From positions 11,073,662 to 11,137,661 of the forward strand of contig OZ020252.1 of the NCBI GenBank assembly GCA_963971285.1: a DNA stretch of 64,000 nucleotides, in the 5' to 3' direction. Position numbers and translations under genes: made by a program. Source of the DNA: Astropecten irregularis (lineage: Eukaryota; Echinodermata; Asteroidea; Paxillosida; Astropectinidae). The notes beneath the pieces are model-generated. The model saw only the letters and a list, made by a program, of their open reading frames with translations. It searched no databases and was not told the DNA's origin. Positions 13,585 through 27,100 of this stretch are shown here, in pieces (position 1 is the first letter of the stretch; each line of letters begins with the position of its first letter).

Positions 13585-13673
13585 TGAATTTTATGAGCTA
13601 ACAAATCAATGGGCTTATCGTTTGAAACTTTCAAACGATAAGCCCATTGAAGATTTTTGAGCTCATAAAATTC
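13585..13673. repeat. Near-perfect 89-bp hairpin
   Basis: GAATTTTATGAGCT and its complement lie at the ends, and the centre CGTTTGAAACTTTCAAACG is itself palindromic. It is a short foldback MITE or a relic of one. Confidence 0.7.
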
Positions 13674-15534
13674 ATTAAAACATTATGCATACATTAAGTT
13701 AACAGTCAGCATCAAAATTTCCAAATACATCCATTCTTTTTTTAAAGTTTATTTGAGTCACTACTCTGATCCATACTAGTCATGTGTGTGTTTATTACAG
13801 GAAATTGACTTGTATATTTATGTCTTGTCTGCATGTTGCATGCATTTATAATTGGTCTTCTACCACAGGAAAGCACACAATATGTACCTAATAGTATGGG
13901 AAAACATTAGTTGACTTTTGTACAAAAAGTACAAATAGTTATATTTATTGGATCCATAGCCCAAACGTAAAGGATTATTTTAAAAACAAAAATTGAATTA
14001 TGGTTGTCCTTTTCCTTTCATCAAAATGATAACCGGAATGAAGTCTAAAATTAAAAATATTAACAAATAAATAAAATGTGTTTATAACTTACAGGTGTTA
14101 TTACTCTTAATACTTTAGATAATTATTTTATCATAACACAAATTTAAGCTTTTTCAATCCTTTCAACCAAACACAAACAATTCTCTTTAACTTTAGTAAA
14201 AGCCTGAAAATTCAGTGTTTATTTAGAACTGCTTAAGAAAGAAGTCTTTCTGTTTGAATAAAATCAAGTAAAATAAGATATTTCTATACAATTGTGATCA
14301 TTATGCTTGCTGTGCTTATCCTGTGTAATCGCTATTTTACATTAACTGTCACAAATTAGATTTCTAATTTTAACTAACCTCTTTACCAAGAAATGATTTA
14401 CATAAACTGAACCAAGAAAATCATTCTAATTATGTTTACACAAAACAACTATATCATTCATACATTATATATATTTATGGGCTAAAAAAAAGTTATAGGA
14501 ATTCTCAGTTTATAGATTACAAAAATATAAAACAATGCTACATAGAAAATTAACCTGTACAATTTCAGATCTAAAAATATCAATTTCACTGTTGAAAATA
14601 TAATGCTTAGTACAATGTCTAACCAGAGCTCTGGTTCTGCTCTTAGAGTGTTAACCTTGCCATGTTATCCTGAAATGGGTAATTCTATTGAAATAAATAC
14701 CAGCATGGTTTCCTTAGTCCATAGGAAAGACATGTGATGTGATGCGTGTAAACAAAATAAGCAAAGTTGACTAATGCAATGCAACATCTAGTCCTCATTC
14801 AGTAGGTTTGTAATCATTTCAGGATCATTGTTCCATTCAATTCTGCATATACTGAATCAATATCCATTGGAATACACATAAGCATTGTAACATCAGTGCC
14901 TTGTATGAGTATGGAGTTATTAAAAGGAAGATTGGAAGCATTTGTTTAGAATTGGCTTTTCTTTGCTTTGCATTTTAAAACCATTGTGTAGTTTGGCTTC
15001 TTTGTATTATTCCTCTCCTATTGTTCATTCATGATTTTTTTTAGGTGGCAGGCTAGAAGTCAAATATTAACATCAAATTTTGTATCAAACTTGGCATTGA
15101 CAGACTCTAATGCAAAGTGATGCATAAAAGTATATCTTTGTCACATATCATATAACAAGCAATTAAACCTTTTTTTAGAATTGATACAAGTTCAATCTTT
15201 AGCACCTTTAACTTGTTTGTACTGGCAAATAGTTTAGAGAAAATTTATGTGCATGAAATGACATGTACATTGTATATAACTTTTACTTTCAGCCTATACC
15301 AGAAGTGCATTGTCATTAGAATTGAAGCAAGATAAGGTAATTTCAATGATGTTAGTGTATAACTAGAAGGCACTTTTAAGATGTAAGCAATGATGTTATT
15401 AATAATTGAGCACCATATTGTGGCGTCTGACAGAGAAAGCCTAATTCACATCATTCACATTTCCCCAACGACAACATTAATAACATTGATTAATTGTGGT
15501 ACCCACCACAATATTGGATTATACTTACCCTGCT

Positions 15535-15660
15535 GACCCCAGCTAGCTTGGTGGCTTTGTGGTATGGCATCTGCACTTGTAACAGGAGGTTGTGGGTTCA
15601 AATCCAACATGAGCCAGTACAGGATATTTTCATGTGCAACTGACAAGTACTGAGTATACA
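15535..15660 (+). mobile_element. tRNA-derived SINE-like repeat
   Basis: AGCTTGGTGGCTTTGTGGTA (A-box-like) is followed about 45 bases later by GTGGGTTCAAATCC (B box), as in pol III SINEs. The same head sequence, ACCCCAGCTAGCTTGGTGG, occurs at 31605. Confidence 0.55.
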
Positions 15661-16794
15661 GTGGTCATCTATGTCGGTGCAGAGCAAGCCTAATTCACAT
15701 AATGACACAAAAAAATGTCCAAAATCCATTATCGACTGAAAGGAAAAATGTATAACATTTTCTATATAAATATCACACACACACAAACCTCCAAGGCAGA
15801 CTATGCATGTGCATTGTACAAAGCTTCACAGTGATGACATCATCATGTCATGTGATAGCCTCCTTCAAGAAGCAAAATTTGCACTGTAATTATAGACAAA
15901 CCAAACAACTGAAAGGGTCTAAATGTCGCAATGTATCTGCCTCAGCATGTGCTATGCCCTTGATTTTTATGATTTATTAAAATTCCACATCATTAATATA
16001 TTTTTCACTATATCCAAATAAAGATTGAAATTTTTGTTCCACGTCTCTTCAGTAAATGTGATAAAATGATATTGTTTTAGCAACAATACTGTGATGTCAT
16101 CATGATATCATCATTGATGCTATTTTCAATACACATTGAATGCATCAGCTGTTCACAATGAAACAAATGTACATTGGTGGTAAGACTTTGTGAGGATTGA
16201 TGTATACCCGTAGTCATATGATAATGATGTCATCAGTAGAATATTTAGGAACTTTGAGTAAATTTACCCATAGACTCACAGTTTACCACTTAAAGTTATA
16301 CCGGTAGTTATCATGATAATGCCACAATGTTCCTCTGTCATTGGCTAGCCAACAAAAACAAGATATTTCCATATTACTTTTCATTATTCTTCAGCCTTCA
16401 ACACAGAATATGAATAACTGAAAAACTGAAAAACTTCCAACTGTTTTGTGAGCTTAATATGTCATATGCACTGCAATGTGTAATGCAAATATGGAAACAT
16501 GCTTGAAACAATGTTTCTAGGGAATCTAGGCTACCTAGCATATATTAATCAACATCCTACAACTATTCTCAAGAATACATCATTCACCACACCTATATCA
16601 AAGGGCAAATGTTAAAGGTTTAGCATGGTAAAGAGACAAAAGACAAATCCATACACCTGGATCGGGCATTAAGGAGACAAGGTTTGCTATAAATTTTACC
16701 TTAGGAGACACCGAACATTAAGGAGACATTTTGATGTCTCCCTAATGCTTTAGGTACCTTTTATAGACACTTTTTTACCGTCCAAATTTTTATA

Positions 16795-16915
16795 GAAAAT
16801 AGAAAATGCTCTCAACAGGAACATAATGTCAATTTCAAGTTCATTGTTTGGAGGATGTTTAGCGATAGGTAAGTAAAGTTTAGTGCACGACCCTATGGGA
16901 ATGTCTACCCAAAGT
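16795..16915. repeat. Solo arm of the 17766 foldback family
   Basis: The sequence from AAAATGCTC to CCCTATGGGAA, including TAGGTAAGTAAAGTTTAGTG, resembles the arm of the hairpin element at 17766-18008. It is a diverged partial copy about 1 kb away. Confidence 0.45.
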
Positions 16916-17765
16916 CCCATTTAGGATAATTTTAATAATCATAGTATAGGCCTATAGGCTTAGATATATAGCATAAATAATGCCTGCAACATTGGATATG
17001 AAATATGAAATATGGACTGACTACAAGGTTCCCTTAGAGCATATACACGTCCAGATCCTAACAAGTTAATGGTGTATCATAAAGTGCATGTACACATATA
17101 GACTTGAAACCAATTTTTTGTGCATTACAAAAATGCATAGGAATCTGAACCCTATTTGGACTAGACAGACTTCAGTATATCACGGTAACTGCTCTATAAA
17201 TGTGCCCAAGTTCACAGGAAGGGCAAATTGGGGCTGATTTAAAACTTGTATTATTTGCTGAATTTTGGTCGCTTCCGGGTACGTCTTTACCCCGTTCTGT
17301 ATTTCTCTGGAACTCATTTCCTAGTGAATGACTCTCTCTATCCTATGACCTACTTCTCTTCACATGTCAATTGCTATTTTCAGCTTCACCTGGCTTCATT
17401 TTGCCCGTTACTGATTGACTTAATACATCCTTATGGATGACACATTTAAACTAATCCAATCTGATTTCTTGTAGGTGACTACAAACACCATAACTTTTCA
17501 GGAAGTTAGTGGTCATATCGGAAGACACGTGTCTTCACCAAAATTCACCAGCAGTCATTCTGCTGTTAGGATTTATAACATAAAAAAAACTCTACAAGAT
17601 GACGGGATACAGATATGCCTCATTCATTATGTTGTATTGTTCCTACCTAATGAAGTTTTTGTCATCATTATTGGCAATGCTATCTATAGGACTATCTGAA
17701 ACCCAATGTGAGGCGCTAAATTATGAGAAACAATTTTAATGTTCATATTTTATATCATTAAGACA

Positions 17766-18008
17766 GAAAATGCTCCCAATAAGAAAATATATCATGTTCA
17801 TGTTTATCAGTTTGGTGGATATTTTAGAAATAATACCCTATGGGAATTTTGCCACTAATGTTGCATTTTTAGTTCTTATCATTACAAATTTTATGCTACA
17901 TTATGAAATTTCCATAGTGTCGTGCACAAACTTTACTTACCTATTTCTAAATAACCTCCAAACCGATTAAAATGAAATTGATATATCTTTTATTGGGAGC
18001 ATTTTCTT
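17766..18008. mobile_element. Foldback element at the 3' end of the protease gene
   Basis: GAAAATGCTCCCAATAA at the left is matched inverted at the right (TTATTGGGAGCATTTTC). The interior arms pair around CCCTATGGGAA/TTTCCATAGTG. On the minus strand the right arm supplies an AATAAA (17988-17993) about 205 bases beyond the protease stop, a possible polyadenylation signal. Confidence 0.65.
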
Positions 18009-18197
18009 ATATAAAAATATTGACATTGAAAATGTTTCCCTACAAGGTAAATGTTACATAAAACATAATCCCCTAAAGTACCTTTTAACAATATAAACAT
18101 GTATACAGTATATATACTATATCCAAACATTGTCATCATGAATTGCAAATAACTGATTACACTCACTAGTTAGTACCTGAATTCCTCAATGGCTGAG

Positions 18198-21100
18198 CTA
18201 TGGTATGTTGAGAATCCAACTATCTGCCCGATAGGTACCAGTGAATGATACAATAGGTCCTACAGTATCATTGATGACACGTAGCATACCCGCTGTATCA
18301 CCCCCTCCTCCAATGTCATTACCATAGCCACATGGATCAGAAGATGACATCATAGGTATATCTGTCCTTACATCATCATCTGTACTTACAACTTGGAGTG
18401 TTGAAGTGAAATGTGATATCTATGAGTTTGAAATAAAAAAATTGTACATCAATCAAACAACTTAGCAGTGTATTCATCTCTTAGTATTTACTGTAGGAGT
18501 TTAATTTAGATATATTTAGCTTCCATGAATCCTGCAATCCTCTTAAGTTTTGTAACTGTGTGGTCTGTACGGTTACTATTAATTTGCAAGAAGAGATTTA
18601 AAAATAAGAAGGTAGGTTTGCTGTGACACCATGTAATTTCTTCTGTGAGAGTGTGTAGTTCTGAGAAGAACTGTTAATCTCGACGGGTCGAACAAAGCAC
18701 ACTGTTTTTCTGAGAACCACAGACTCTCACAGAATAGATTACGTGGTGTCACCGCAAACCTACCTTCTTTTAGTACTTCCACCATGCATAGCTTCAAGTC
18801 TTACTTAAGAACAGATTTACAGCATGACATGAGGGCTGTATTGCTGTCGGTCTTGGTTAATAAATAAATAAATAAATAAAATAAATAAAAACCAATGTAT
18901 GATATTACCTTTAAGTATTTACTGTAAGATATCAACTTTTTTTTCAGAAATACAAAGTGTTCAGAATTGCAAAAAAAAGATGTTTTAATAAAGGAGGTTT
19001 GTTGAGTTGTAAAAGTTAATTCTCAAATGATAATAATCATTTGTGTACATGTAGTTTATTATAAACTACATGTAGTTAGAAATTGTTGTAGGAACAAGTT
19101 ACTGACTAAAACATGGAAAGGAAATTTGGATAGATGTTCTATACAGTTAGATACACAGAGTATACCTCCCAAGCAAACAATCATTTTGTATAGGTACACT
19201 GTAGATATATGTTTATACTCATGCATATCATTTCTCATGAGATATAAAAAACCACACATTTGGATGTTTACAATTGAGGTACACCTATACAGCGTATCCC
19301 CCCAAAACGCAACACTTTGTGTCGAGAAACATTATTTAAATTAAACTGTTTATCACTTCAAGATTCAGATATATGATACAGCCATGTCTTCGATAATTTT
19401 TTTTTCAGCCTGCAAGCTCCCTAAAATTCAGATTCTCTGAATTTCGTCAATGGGGGCAGCAGACAAATTTGTGGGATTTTGTGATGTCAGATATGGGAGC
19501 CTTTTCTTTTGAACAAAAGGCTCCCATATCTGACGTCACAAAACCACACAGATTTGTCTGCTGCCCCCATTGACGAAATTCAGAGAATCTGAATTTTGGG
19601 GAGCTTGCGGGTTGAGCATGTTGAGAGAAAAATCATCCAAAAAGACTCTCTTTCTTTTTTTCTCATGTCAAGTTATTTAATGATTATACATGTAGTTCTA
19701 ACAAATACAGCGAGGTTTGTTGAGTGTTGAACATCCTCTTTAATATGTACCGGTATATATAATGAGTGCATGTAGATTGTCATCATACTTACTACAATAA
19801 CACGTTCCATAAGTAGCTCTTCATCAAGTACTACACGCCAACTGACTGCTTGATATGATGCTAATATCAGTACAATACCTCTATCATCATCTCTTGTAGT
19901 AGTTCCTTCTAGTTGTACTTCAATATGTCCAGCTACTGCAGGTATGGTATGACCATTGCCCTCATGTACAGCCAGGACATGTACATTGTACCTAGGATTA
20001 TCATCAATGGTCATACAGCTATATGTCTGTTGTACTTGTCCTTGGTATAATGGTTTAGCAGGGGCTGAGGAAGTATCATGCCTGATCACACAGGATCCAT
20101 AACGAGCTATTCATCCAATAAACAAGAAAATGGAGCAAAAATCAACCACTGTGACCTTAACATTAAAGGGATAAATCACATGAAACTTCTATATCTGCCA
20201 CACCACCAACTTAGGAAAGTATTATGTGACAGTGTCTGTGTTACATCAGGGTCATTCCGTGTCAATTCAACACGCTTTGGAACCCGACCGACTCGGATTT
20301 CAATGAAATTTGGTATGCTTATTGGCCTCCATGAGAAACCCCCAAAAACCGAAACCGAAATTTTATCTAATTTGGTCCATTACTTTTTGAGATACGGGTT
20401 AACGAACTTTTGACTAATTAGCACAATCTGTCGCATTCAAACAGCCATATCTCCAGAAGTAAAGAACCTACAGAAATAAATTTTACATCATTCTAAAGCT
20501 CTTATAATGGCCTTCATTTTGTAAAATAAAACCAAAATTTTTTCATGTACGACAAAAAAATTGTGTTAAAATTTGACCTTTGACCTCGATTAAAACAAAA
20601 ATGTGTACTTTTCAAAATGCGTAATTTTTTTATTTATTTTAGCTTGACATATAAGTAACATCTCCATAAAAATTTGGAGTGGGCACTCATATACTTTTGG
20701 AGTTATGATAATTTAAACATCGGATTTCGAGGATAAAACCTGTAAATATGCATTAACATGTGCACTGTAGATATACTTATGTGCATGTAATCCATGTATA
20801 GTAATGCATGTGCACAAATATGAGGTATTTTGGCCTATGTAGCCCTTTTCTAGTAAGCATAACTACAAAACTGTACAAAAGCCCATCTTCCGGGGGGGGG
20901 GGGGGGGACTGGAAATGTCAGCCAGGCATGTTTACTAACCTAGTCATCTCCATTCCATCAGAATTTTTGTTGTTGCAGATTTTATTTCTTTTGCAGACAT
21001 CAAGTAAACATATCTGGTTTCTGTAACAGTTTCCACAATTATTACTACATGTATATCCTGAGAGTATCTGTGTAACCTGAAGGAATTCACAGCTTACAGT

Positions 21101-24100
21101 TTACCATTATTAGCTGGAAGGAACAATTGCTAGTTTGCTTAAATACACGATTACACATTACATGATGCACTCTCAGAATAGTAACAATTGTGGAAACTTT
21201 AGTATTGCAGAGACTAAACACATAAAAGATGCCTGCAAAGGAAATGAAATTTGCAATAAAATCTCTGATGGAATTGAGATGACTAGGTTAGGCCCTGTTT
21301 GTTTAATGCACAAGATCACAAATCCAGCGGATCCGGATCTCATTTTAGTGTACCCTGCATAGGACCTTGATCCCCAAATCTGGGATCCTGTGCGTTAAAC
21401 AAACAGGCCCTTAGTTAACATGCTTGGCTGACAGGTACACTAGCCCCCCCCCCCCCCCCCCCCTCCCGGAAGATATAGGGCCTAGTGTTTAAAAGATTAA
21501 GGATGGGCTTTTGTACAGTTTTGTAGTTATGCTTACTTGAAAATGGCTAGAAAGGCCAAAATACTTCATATTTTTGCACATGCATTACTATACATGGATT
21601 ACCTGTACATAAGTAAATGTACAGTGCATTGTTAATGCATATTTACAGGTTTTATCCTCGAAATCCGATGTTTAAATTATCATAACTCCAAAAGTATATG
21701 AGCGCCCACTCCAAATTTTTCTGGAGATGTTACTGACATGTCAAGCAAAAAAAAAAAAAAAATTACGCATTTTGAAAAAAACGCATTTTTTTTAATCGAG
21801 GTCAAAGGTCAATTTTTAACGTAATTTTTTTGTCATACATGAAAAAAATTTGGTTTTATTTTACAAAATGAAGGCCATTATAAGAGCTTTAGAATGATGT
21901 AAAATTTATTTCTGTAGGTTCTTTACTTCTGGAGATATGGCTGTTTGAATGCGACAGATTGTGCTAATTAGTCAAAAGTTCGTTAACCCGTATCTCAAAA
22001 AGTAATGGACCAAATTAGATAAAATTTTGGTTCTGGGGGTTTCTCATGGAGGCCAATAAGAATACCAAATTTCATTGAAATCCTAGTCGGTCAGGTTCCA
22101 AAGCGCGTTGAATTGACACGGAATGACCCATCAGCAAACTAGTAGCATCTATTAGCAAATGATTTCAAAATTAGAATAAAATCAGTCTATTCAACTTAAA
22201 CAGTAGGAAAGTATAGCATTGTTTCATAGAGCTACTTATGCACCAAAATGTGCTTAAGCACCACAAACCATGGTAAATATAATCAGTATGCAGCCAAACT
22301 CCTTGTGAATGTTATGCTCAGCAAACAATGGCCGAATACAAGTCACAATCGTGAAAATATTGTTGATAAATCCTATTTGATCAAGGAAGACTTTTCATGC
22401 TTAAGCCAATTGTGTGCTTAAGCAGCTCTATGAAATTGGGCCCAGGTTGGCTGATGTTAACACATGTACAACTGTTATCATGCCCGAAGCTGGTGAGAGG
22501 ATTCCTCTATTAGTCATATGTATAATTAATTAAACATAAAGTAACAATACAAATGTGTTTTGAGACAGGATTTCCATGCTTGTACTACATGACATGAAAG
22601 CTACCTGTATCCACCCATCTTTACTCAAAGATACCATACAGCAAATATCTAAGAGTCAAAGCATGGTTCAAGTATGAGGGTTCATGATCAATTGGTTTGT
22701 TATGCAGATGCCCTTTTACCTTATTAAATCACTGACTGGCTACACACATTACAGACAAGTATGGTTTTCTTAACCTGAAATCTCGTATCTCGCATTAAAA
22801 ATCTAATGTTACGTTTGCAAACTCACATCTCGCATCTTGCATTTGAACTTGTGATTTAATACATGTGTTAACATTCACGGCCAGCGCACTTCCAGTATTG
22901 ACAAGATGTGAGATGCATGATGGCAGGAATAGAACACTATAGACAAATCACTGTTTGCATGTCCAAATATGACTATCATTACTCAATTTATAGTCATAAA
23001 CTCATATTTGTAAAGAAATTCCTAATGTTAGATATTCACATACACAAAACATGACTTACGTAGGCACGTCTCTCTGGAGTAATATGACGATTCACACATG
23101 CAGAAGTCATTCTCACAAACTGCCCTGACATTGTGACTATCAATATGTAAGCATGAACCTTGTTGACATGGAATGCGTAGTTCAAGAGGTGGTGCATTCA
23201 GTCTTGGGTATAGCTGTGGGTGAATAGCTTCTGATGTACCAGTATCTGGTGGAGCAGAGGTTGAGCTCAACGCTGAGTCTAAATAGAAGTCAGGAAAAAT
23301 GTAATGATCTAAAACCAGAAAGTACAAATAATATTTTGGAATTACTTTGCAATCAGTACATATTATGTATTATAATACCCAGTGCATAGATTCTGTCTTG
23401 TGATTTGTTTTATGGTTTGGAGTGCATCACATAACATGCCATATTTGTACTAGAAAAGGTGCACAGATGCCAACATACCTTGTGCAAGGTACAAGGATGT
23501 ATAAATGTTAGTGTCACAGCTAACAGCACGTAGTAACTCACCTCAAACCCAAGTAGATGTGCATTATATCAATACCGCATAAGACAATGACGAACGTATG
23601 CCAGGATGAAAGTACATGTAGTCAGCCATCCATTTCAGATTACATGACTGTTGTGCATTGTTACTCCGGAGTGCACCAACGTTATGTTATATTTGAAACA
23701 TGACGGCCGAAAATAGGGTGTTTAAAACAAATATTGATAGCTTTGACTCGTGCAATGGTTAAAACTATGACACCCTCTGTGATCCACTGAGCATTCTATT
23801 TTCCTGAGGCGCATTCAAATCAGTCAATATTTGTATACCATTGCCAATTTGATTACTGTGTAAACTACAGTTTACTACTAGGCCTATCTATGTACTTCAA
23901 TCTCTCTGAACCCAATGTTCTGCTACTTTGATCATAAATTAGGAATCCTACCATTGAGTTGTTTTTCTTTGTCCTTGAGTAAGTTCCTGAGATTTCTTAT
24001 TTCATCTTCCTGTTGTGACAGTTGACTGGTCAGTTGTGAGACACTCTCCAGCAGTCCTATGAAAGACAAAACAACTTCTTTACATTTCTCATACATCCAA

Positions 24101-27100
24101 GCCTTGATCAAGGGGTTTCTCCACTAGCTTACCATACCTCAACTTGCTTCTACATAATCTAGGCAAAGTAGACATTAATCATTCTTAGCAGAACAAACAC
24201 AACTGACTGACATGGGATTCAAACATGCCATCTACAAACTATGGTAGAGCACTGCTACAGTATGAAAGATGTCCCAGGTTCAAATCCCACTTTAGTCAGT
24301 TTCTTTATCTAGAGATTTAGACAGTTTATACATGCAGCTACCGTATGAAAATGAGCCAGGTTCATTTGCATCATGTCAGATATGACAAAGGATGTGAAAA
24401 TGGCGTTGTTAGGGAGTGGGTCAATAAGACTGGTTCCCTATAGATCATTGTACATGTATGAGTTATAGAAATATATCAGTACCTATGACAGCTAGAAACA
24501 TATGTGCAGCACAAAAATGTCACCCTATCAATAAGACTGTTTCTATTTAGCATGTTAAGACTATTAGTGCTTGCTCTGCCACACAATGCACAGCTTGCCT
24601 CTGATTTGGCACTGCTTGTCATGTATTAGTGTGATACATCTTGAACCCTCTCTTAACCCCTTCAGCCCTGGATTTTTTTTCCTTTGCTTGTACTGGCCTC
24701 ATTATCAGCCACAAGTCAAATAGAGATCATCTGTGGCCGGGCTATGTGTGCAGGGAGCTCGGAGTAAATAATGCGGGCATAGAATGGTTGAATACCAGCC
24801 TGCCACACAATTTTCCAAATTCCAGGTGGACTGTATTCTATGCACGCAGCTCTGTTCAGAACACACAGATTGCGGTCTGCTTGAAAATGCCAATCTATTC
24901 AAATGCAAATCAAGGGGTTAAATGTACCACAATGAGTGAATTGTGGGGACAATAAAGGTTTTTGAACCTCTTGTTCCAGACAGCACCACCATTCAATGTA
25001 TGACAATGGAAATAAAAAAACCAATCAGGAATATTCTCACACCATGATGTGAACTGCCACGCTTCCTGGGTAGAAGGGATAACAGGTGCTCTGATCCTCC
25101 AGTTGGTGACATGGTCCTCACCACATGTATGTGAACATTTAAAATATTGCTGATTTGCCCTATCTCCTAAAACCATATTTGAATCATACTAACCTGAACA
25201 TGTACCTGTGTCATCTCTGATCAGGTTGTTAATCCAATGAGTATATCGATGAACTCTGGTATAGACTCCAGGGAACTTATGTCTAGCACAACCAACACCC
25301 CAGCTGACTAAACCAATCAAGTACCACCGCTTGTTATCCTGCATATCTCAAACACAAATTAAGTGACTTCAAATTAATCCAGTCAGTTTCCCTTAAGAAT
25401 ATCTAATAATATTTTCAAGATCAAGTTCGAGAATTTGATCACCCAAGGTTATGAAAACTTGAATATTGTTTATATCTTAAAATATTGTAGAATTACAGCA
25501 ACTACACATTGCCCTGCATAAGTCACTGTCTCCTGTCCTTAGACGATCTAGTCATGGCCATTTCCTTGATTTAACTTAACCCTCTGCAGTCTGCACATAC
25601 CACACAAGACAAAAGCTGCTCACCACACATAACCAGTCTCCACAGCGGAACTGGGTCATAAACCACACATTAAAGGTTAAAACATGATTGATAAAGGTCA
25701 CAGCTAACAGCACTCACACTTTGTCTGATCCAGCATGTACATGAAATAATAGGCATGTGAAAATTTTTGAGCTCAATCTGACATCAGTAACAAGAAAATA
25801 GCGAAAAACCAACTCAATTTTTCTAATAAAACATAAACAATGGTTTTGATTTTGCCCTGAGATCAAAACTGTTTTCCGTCTTTGTTTGAATAATTTCTGG
25901 TTAAATACACAATTTGAAGTGGAAATATTTTAACGGTATGTTCTGCCAGCACCATCTTAGCCTGAAAGTTATACTTATATCTGTGAACATTTCTGTTTGG
26001 GTTCATGTTACCAATCCTGTAGTGTACCTTTAACACAGAAACCACACTAACAACAGTGTGGTGTATTGTGGTATTCATGAAACCACACTTACCACAGGGA
26101 AAACCATGTGTGGTAAACTATGATATGCAGGTGGGTTAGGGTTAAAGTAGCCAGACTAGAGCCACACCTTGCATGATATTCATATTCTTAAGCACACACC
26201 AGCAGATTTTATGACATCTTAAGTTCACTAGTAATTTGTAACTAACCTTTCCAAACTGTGAAATTTAAACACCGCATGCACCCATATAAAGTGAGTGTGT
26301 AAAGGCCATTAACATGAGCTGTATGAGATCCTCTTCCTTGTAACATACATTTCCTTGTAAACCGGAAAGTACCGGCACATGGGAAAGCAATCTAGTCTAG
26401 TATCTAGTCTATGTTGAAATGGCATCATTGTATTAGTACGACTAAAATAACGAGTGTCAAAATGGATATGGCTATGATCACCAGACAAACCAAAATTTGA
26501 TACGAGGTAAACAACAGTGACTGGACAATACAAGTTTTGTAAGACAAATTTGAAGAAAGCAATGTCCTACATGAATGGTGAAATGGGCTGCACTTCTCAA
26601 TTGTGTGCATTTGCTAATACAAATACTGAACAGTATAAGACCATAACAGCAATCTTTACCAGACTGTATTCCAAGTTGTCCAAGCAAACAACTGCTTACC
26701 GTAGTCAAACTAGCCTGCCCCTGGAGTGTGTACACATTACCACATATATATATATGGACACACAGCTACAATGAATTCTTACAATCTGAGTCAAGCAGTT
26801 ATTGACTGTCATTCTCAAATCATGAAGACAGTTAAAATACACACGATCATAAAACCAAGTTTACTATCTGAATTATCTCCTGATTTAGATCTCAATAATG
26901 CATCCAAACCTACTTGGCATTGTACACATACGAACCTGCAAATTTCATGTCAGATTATGCAAAGCTTCAAATGAACTGTCTTTTAAATGTTTTTTAATAA
27001 AAGATTCCAGCAGAATTAGTCAAACCAACACTCATAACAAGGCCGGAGTTCATTAGTATACCGGTAGTTGGTTAATTCATTCCTCAGAAGTGATCAATGT

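Larger units (their letters stand above)
10031..18197. other. Gene-free, AT-rich intergenic interval
   Basis: I find no coding exon on either strand. It holds the 3' UTR of the transporter gene at its left edge, the foldback elements listed separately (10535, 13585, 17766), a SINE-like repeat at 15535, AT-dinucleotide tracts near 13030-13075, and otherwise unremarkable AT-rich DNA. Its right edge probably includes the 3' UTR of the minus-strand protease gene. Confidence 0.6.

Noticed and set aside
20078-20413. 111-codon open frame on the plus strand
   Set aside because: It overlaps a protease exon on the other strand and runs into the arm of the palindromic element; no known motif.
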